A stretch of DNA of 16,889 nt, taken from Lutispora sp. (GTDB taxonomy: Bacteria > Bacillota > Clostridia > Lutisporales > Lutisporaceae). Numbering within the stretch: position 1 is the stretch's first letter; each line of letters starts with the position of its first letter. Under the pieces are notes generated by a model. The model did not search any database, was not told the origin of the DNA, and saw only the letters and a list, made by a program, of their open reading frames with translations. The stretch is taken from assembly GCA_030834765.1 (NCBI GenBank), contig JAUQXG010000082.1:1-16889 (forward strand), written 5' to 3'. Below, piece by piece: positions 13,400 through 16,889 of this stretch. A program made the translations under genes and the position numbers.

Positions 13400-14662
13400 T
13401 TGTTAGATAGGAATATGCTTGGTCAAATTGGTTCTCAGCTTAATACTACTTTACGGATATTTGATCATGCCATAGCCAACCCTGATGGTCTTAAAATTTC
13501 AGAGTATGAAAAAATGCTTGATACTGATGAAACAGTTGGTCAGGGTTTTGATTTCCTTGTGTTAGGGGTTCTTATAAAGCTTGGGGAATATAGTCATGAG
13601 AATGAGAAGATAAAAGAATTTATTAATAAGCAATTTGAAACAATGCATGGGAATTTGCTTCTTGCATGTCAAGAAATACTTTCTGCTATTTGGGCAGGTT
13701 TTTCAGTTACGGAAATTAATTATGCTTTATCGGCTGGCAAGGTCACTTTAGATAGTCTTTCAACTTATCATCCTGCATCAATATACTTTAATGTAGATGA
13801 TAAAGGCAAGATGATGGAAAAGGGGATTAAGCAGTTCCTTATTACTGGTGCAAATGTTGATATACCTACTAATAAATGTATTATATACACTCATAATAAA
13901 AGGTTTGGGAATCTATATGGCAAAAGCGCTTTTAAGAGAACATATAAAAATTGGGTATTAAAAGACCCGACTCTTAAAATGTGGGCTAGAGCTTTGGATA
14001 GATTCGGAACTCCTTTGGTAGTGGCACTGGTACCGGATGGGCAGATTAGAGATCCTGATTCACCAGAACAAAAGATTGATCAGATTGATTATGTTATAAG
14101 GCTACTTTCTGATCTGCAAAGTCAAACGGCGTTAGCTATGAAAACTACAGGGGAGGATAAAGCGGATGTAAAGGCTTTATCTGGCGGAGGTGCTGGAGTC
14201 GGTGAAGCTTTTAATGCAGCTGTAACATACTTTAACAAAATGATTTATAGAGGTCTTCTTATTCCGTCTTTAATTGGGGATGAAGGCAGTTCAGGTTCAT
14301 ATAGTCTTGGAATAAAGCACTTTGATACATTTCAAGCAGTTCTTGATAGCATATATGATAATTTGACTGAAGTGTTGCTTGAGCAGCTTGTAAGAATATT
14401 AATTGAATATAACTTTGGACCCCAAGACAATTATGGCAGCTTCCCGCAGAAAAATCTTTCTGAGGAAGATAAAAAGATAATGTCTGAGATATTCGGACAA
14501 ATGGTGGATAAGGGAGTTTTAGAGCCTACTGTGCAAGCGGACTTTGATTATATGAGAACATCCCTTGGCATACCTGAAAGAGCTATATCAAGCAATTTAA
14601 CAGCTTCACAGATATACAAGGAATATAATGACTATGCCAGGGTAGGCGATTTGAATGAATAG
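13400..14662 (+). CDS. Portal protein (DUF935, Mu gp29 type)
   Basis: The ring at the head vertex through which DNA passes. The sequence matches the DUF935 portal family: MLDTDETVGQGFDFLVLGVL near the N-terminus, the central block TYHPASIYFN, and GKSAFKRTYKNWVLKDP with ARALDRFGTPLVVALVPDG. At about 420 residues it is shorter than Mu gp29. Two starts compete: GTG 13391 sits inside the purine run AGGGGGGGTGG (13384-13394), while TTG 13400 lies five bases after it; I prefer TTG. The end overlaps the MuF gene by eight bases. The family call is firm; the exact start is not. Confidence 0.88.
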   Translation: MLDRNMLGQIGSQLNTTLRIFDHAIANPDGLKISEYEKMLDTDETVGQGFDFLVLGVLIKLGEYSHENEKIKEFINKQFETMHGNLLLACQEILSAIWAGFSVTEINYALSAGKVTLDSLSTYHPASIYFNVDDKGKMMEKGIKQFLITGANVDIPTNKCIIYTHNKRFGNLYGKSAFKRTYKNWVLKDPTLKMWARALDRFGTPLVVALVPDGQIRDPDSPEQKIDQIDYVIRLLSDLQSQTALAMKTTGEDKADVKALSGGGAGVGEAFNAAVTYFNKMIYRGLLIPSLIGDEGSSGSYSLGIKHFDTFQAVLDSIYDNLTEVLLEQLVRILIEYNFGPQDNYGSFPQKNLSEEDKKIMSEIFGQMVDKGVLEPTVQADFDYMRTSLGIPERAISSNLTASQIYKEYNDYARVGDLNE

Positions 14663-15461
14663 GTTGGATAAAAAATTCAAAATGGATTTAGACAAGCAGG
14701 ATACGAAGTTCATTGGAACCTTTATCAGTGATACTAGTGATATTTTAAAGACTTTGAAAACTTATAAGCCTAAAAATATACTAGATATTAATAATCATGT
14801 CAATGAGCTGCAAGTAAGCTTTAGTAAGAAACTTTCAAAGCAATTTCAGCAACATGGGCGTACTTGTTTGGAGCTGGGAAGAAAACATGGGAAGTTTGAG
14901 ATCATTGCAGCGGGGAAAAATGTATCAATAAAAAAGCTTTCTACCCCATTGCCTCCTGATATGGGTATAGTATTTTGGTTATATCCTGAAACAGCACTAA
15001 AGGCTATTTCAGAACGACAGCTCATATTATCAGGGGATGTATCATCTGATGTTATCGCTAGTATAAAGGATATACTACGAAACAAGCTTTATGGAGCTCA
15101 GGAAACTGAAATTGAAGCACAAATAGCAAATGTACTAAAAGCTAGTAAAGAGCGCAGTGAGCTCATTAGTATTACTGAGAGCACCTATTATTATAACCGC
15201 GGAAGACTTGCTACTTACATTGAAGATGATGTTGAGTATGTTCAATTCTCTGCAATAATGGATACCAAAACAAGTGATCAATGTAGATCAAGACATGGAC
15301 TTGTAATGAGAGTTGATTCTCCTGAAATGGAAGATAACATCCCCCCTCTTCACGGAAGATGTAGAAGTATATTAAAACCATATTTTGATAAGTTAAGTCC
15401 GGAGCTTTTAGATTGGTCAACTGCTGCTCCCCTACCAAAAGGATGGAGAATATCAGCGTAA
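14655..15461 (+). CDS. MuF-type head morphogenesis protein (Mu gp30)
   Basis: A minor head protein needed for head assembly, next to the portal as in Mu and SPP1. The diagnostic MuF region lies at about residues 195-243: AIMDTKTSDQCRSRHG with C210 and H214, then PPLHGRCRS (230-238) with C236. The preceding helical region (about 110-190) is usual. At 268 residues it is much shorter than Mu gp30 and has no extra C-terminal domain. It overlaps the portal gene by eight bases. Two hairpins follow the stop codon. Confidence 0.87.
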   Translation: MNRLDKKFKMDLDKQDTKFIGTFISDTSDILKTLKTYKPKNILDINNHVNELQVSFSKKLSKQFQQHGRTCLELGRKHGKFEIIAAGKNVSIKKLSTPLPPDMGIVFWLYPETALKAISERQLILSGDVSSDVIASIKDILRNKLYGAQETEIEAQIANVLKASKERSELISITESTYYYNRGRLATYIEDDVEYVQFSAIMDTKTSDQCRSRHGLVMRVDSPEMEDNIPPLHGRCRSILKPYFDKLSPELLDWSTAAPLPKGWRISA

Positions 15462-15495
15462 CATTTAAATAGCCAAATTATATAATATTCCCTTT

Positions 15496-15525
15496 TAAAG
15501 TAGTTTTATACTACTTTATATTTTT
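15496..15525 (+). terminator. Probable intrinsic terminator after the MuF gene
   Basis: TAAAGTAGT (15496-15504) pairs perfectly with ACTACTTTA (15510-15518) around a five-base loop and is followed by TATTTTT. The stem is AT-rich and therefore weak, so it may only reduce read-through into the holin and protease genes. Confidence 0.55.
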
Positions 15526-15529
15526 ATGT

Positions 15530-15551
15530 CCGTTATAACGCGTGATAACGG
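15530..15551. repeat. Inverted repeat between MuF and holin genes
   Basis: CCGTTAT (15530-15536) and ATAACGG (15545-15551) form a seven-bp inverted repeat with an eight-base spacer, and CGTTATAACG inside it is itself a palindrome. Flanking ATGTCC (15526-15531) and GGACAT (15573-15578) are also complementary. The symmetry would suit a dimeric regulator as well as an RNA hairpin. Confidence 0.45.
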
Positions 15552-15600
15552 TGTTTAAAGAGCATTTATATAGGACATGCCTATGAGAGGAGGTGAAGTG

Positions 15601-16005
15601 ATGATAAATACTCAGGATTTTATTTCGGTAGCTATAACTGCAGTAATAATTCCGATGCTAATTGCTGGTGGCAAGTATCTGGTTGCATGGCTTAAATTAA
15701 AGACTGAACAAATAAGCAAACAGGTCAAAAATGAAAATGTCAAACAATATGTATCTCTTCTTAATGGCGTTGTAGTAGATGTTGTTTCGGAACTAAATCA
15801 AACAACGGTTGATGGACTTAAGGCTGCATCTAGTGATGGTAAGTTAACAAAGGAAGATGCAGATAAGATTAAAAACGAAGCTTTTTCAAAGGTGCTTACT
15901 ATTCTAGGGAGTAAAGGCAAAGATGCACTAAAGCTCCTATATGAAGATGTTGATGCCCTAATTAAAAGCCGTATAGAAAGAACAGTCAGATATTTAAAGA
16001 GGTGA
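15601..16005 (+). CDS. LLH-type phage holin
   Basis: A 134-residue holin candidate that would open the membrane for the amidase. One N-terminal membrane helix covers about residues 5-30 (ISVAITAVIIPMLIAGGKYL), followed by an amphipathic helix, then the part typical of the holin_6/LLH family (VVVDVVSELNQTTVDGLKA, GKLTKEDADKIKNEAFSKVL) and a basic end. GAGGAGGTGA precedes the ATG at 15601; an in-frame ATG at 15577 has no such site. Its location between MuF and the protease is unusual, as holins normally sit beside the endolysin, here about 6 kb upstream. Hairpins before it suggest separate control. Confidence 0.78.
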   Translation: MINTQDFISVAITAVIIPMLIAGGKYLVAWLKLKTEQISKQVKNENVKQYVSLLNGVVVDVVSELNQTTVDGLKAASSDGKLTKEDADKIKNEAFSKVLTILGSKGKDALKLLYEDVDALIKSRIERTVRYLKR

Positions 16006-16010
16006 TTTTA

Positions 16011-16889
16011 TTGATCAAGATACCCTTTTATAGATTAGGCTCATGGAAGCATCCAAAGTATGGCACTTTATCTGGAACGGAGCAAAAGCTATCACAGTTT
16101 ATACAAAACTTCAAAAGCGGCGTTTTAGGTCGAGAGCCTTTTATCAGGATTGGGCATGACAAGGATAATATAAATACATTTGGGACTGCAAAAGCATTAG
16201 CTTGGGTTAAGGATATTATTCAAGAAGGTGATGTTTTATATGCTCTAGCGGAGGCAACTGATCCAAAGGTTGAAGAAGATATAAAAACTAAAAAGTATAG
16301 ATTTGCTTCAGCTGAATATGAGGATAATTACATAAACAAGGAAACAGGTAACGGCGTTGGGACTGTGCTTACAGCAATTGCTCTCACAAATGAACCTTTC
16401 TTAACAAGGCTACCTGAAAATATTGTGCTATCAGATAATTCAGAGGAATTTTATTTAGATTACAAGGAGGAAAAATCAATGGATGAATTTATGAAAAAGT
16501 TATCTGACTTTTTTAGTGCATTGACATTAAAACTGGGGACTCAAACGGAGCCAGCCAAGGGAAATAAGGAAGAAGATAAAGATGGTAAGCTTTTGGCAGA
16601 GGTTGAAGACATGAAAAAAAAGCTTGCTGATATTGAAAAGGCTAATGAAGAGCTTGCAAAGTCTAATACTAACATACAAAAGAAACATGGTGAAGCTGAG
16701 ATTGACCTGAAGCTTTCAGAAATGAAAGGCAAAGGAATTCCACCTGCTCTTTGTGATAGTGCAAAGGTTATATTGCTAGCCTCTCCATCAGCTGAGGTTA
16801 TAAAGCTTTCAGACGGCAATGAAAAGAAGCTTTCGGATCTAGTTTATGATCTTCTTGAAGCCTTTCCTGAATCAGCAAGAGTAAACTTC
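16011..16889 (+). CDS. Mu I-type prohead protease/scaffold, cut by the window end
   Basis: The first 293 codons of a Mu gp32 (I)-type protein; the frame is still open at the right edge. The N-terminal protease domain (about residues 1-150) has the expected histidine H49 (IRIGHDKD) and serine S100 in YRFASAEY, the family serine-protease context. Residues about 160-240 form a long charged helix, the scaffold part. The start is TTG 16011 with AGAGGTGA (15998-16005) five bases upstream, overlapping the holin stop codon. In Mu the protease cleaves the scaffold during head maturation. A strong internal start at 16479 is described separately. Confidence 0.87.
   Translation, partial: MIKIPFYRLGSWKHPKYGTLSGTEQKLSQFIQNFKSGVLGREPFIRIGHDKDNINTFGTAKALAWVKDIIQEGDVLYALAEATDPKVEEDIKTKKYRFASAEYEDNYINKETGNGVGTVLTAIALTNEPFLTRLPENIVLSDNSEEFYLDYKEEKSMDEFMKKLSDFFSALTLKLGTQTEPAKGNKEEDKDGKLLAEVEDMKKKLADIEKANEELAKSNTNIQKKHGEAEIDLKLSEMKGKGIPPALCDSAKVILLASPSAEVIKLSDGNEKKLSDLVYDLLEAFPESARVNF
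16464..16470 (+). promoter_or_regulatory. Internal ribosome binding site for a separate scaffold
   Basis: AAGGAGG lies eight bases before an in-frame ATG at 16479, inside the protease gene. It is one of the best ribosome binding sites in the window. It falls exactly where the protease domain ends and the scaffold helix begins, so chance is an unlikely explanation. Confidence 0.65.
16479..16889 (+). CDS. Nested scaffold protein (Mu Z-like), cut by the window end
   Basis: This is the predicted second product of the protease gene, read in the same frame from ATG 16479 (residue 157 of the long form). It would carry only the scaffold: a start MDEFMKKLSDFFSALTLK, a linker, a coiled coil (EVEDMKKKLADIEKANEELA) and a C-terminal helical domain. 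In Mu, gene Z lies within the 3' part of gene I and encodes the scaffold in excess over the protease. Here the ideal ribosome binding site supports the same arrangement. The end lies beyond the window. Confidence 0.55.
   Translation, partial: MDEFMKKLSDFFSALTLKLGTQTEPAKGNKEEDKDGKLLAEVEDMKKKLADIEKANEELAKSNTNIQKKHGEAEIDLKLSEMKGKGIPPALCDSAKVILLASPSAEVIKLSDGNEKKLSDLVYDLLEAFPESARVNF

Noticed and set aside
15535..15550. ATAACG direct repeat as a possible attachment site
   Set aside because: The phage uses a DDE transposase and needs no att core; no integrase is present and the repeat is only six bases.
1..16889. tRNA genes, CRISPR arrays or insertion sequences
   Set aside because: No cloverleaf-like sequence, regular spaced repeats or second transposase was seen by eye on either strand; a tRNAscan or CRISPR search was not possible here.

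Overview
The window is the left half to middle of a transposable (Mu-like) phage or prophage in a low-GC Gram-positive host, most likely a member of the Clostridia. The DNA is AT-rich, nearly every start has a strong AGGAGG-type ribosome binding site, GTG and TTG starts are common, and all genes lie on the plus strand. Gene order follows phage Mu: transposase A, target-selection ATPase B, small early genes, GemA, accessory genes, endolysin, Mor/C-type activator, a terminator, then the packaging and head genes (small terminase DUF3486, large terminase, DUF935 portal, MuF head protein, protease/scaffold). The host cannot be named from this sequence alone.

Layout. Positions 1-168 are a control region with a divergent promoter reading leftward, presumably to a repressor outside the window, and the start of the early operon. 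Positions 169-5458 are the early block: transposase, ATPase, a 57-aa orphan, a one-helix membrane protein, an orphan, an AbrB-type regulator with a zinc knuckle, a 222-aa orphan and GemA, with a long perfect hairpin just before gemA. Positions 5462-8577 hold small orphan genes, several cysteine-rich and one with an FtsK-gamma-type winged helix plus zinc ribbon. Most have their own ribosome binding site and an A-rich spacer, unlike the tightly overlapping core genes. Positions 8609-10051 hold a coiled-coil protein, the amidase endolysin and the Mor-like activator, closed by a strong intrinsic terminator (10101-10138).

The late block runs from 10162 to the right edge: a DUF2730-like membrane/coiled-coil protein, a winged-helix-like orphan, DUF3486, a second small helix-turn-helix protein, large terminase, portal, MuF, then a 139-base gap with two hairpins, an LLH-type holin, and a Mu I-type protease cut off by the window end. 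Inside the protease gene a strong in-frame ribosome binding site and ATG suggest a separately made scaffold, as with I and Z in Mu.

How it would work: A and B integrate and replicate the genome by transposition; GemA and the small early proteins modulate the host; the Mor-like protein switches on transcription of the late block; terminase, portal, MuF and protease/scaffold build and fill heads; amidase and holin lyse the cell, although the two lysis genes lie about 6.6 kb apart. The least understood parts are the 5.5-8.6 kb cargo block, the FtsK-gamma/zinc protein, a probable frameshift in the first cysteine-rich gene, and the hairpin-bounded holin cassette.
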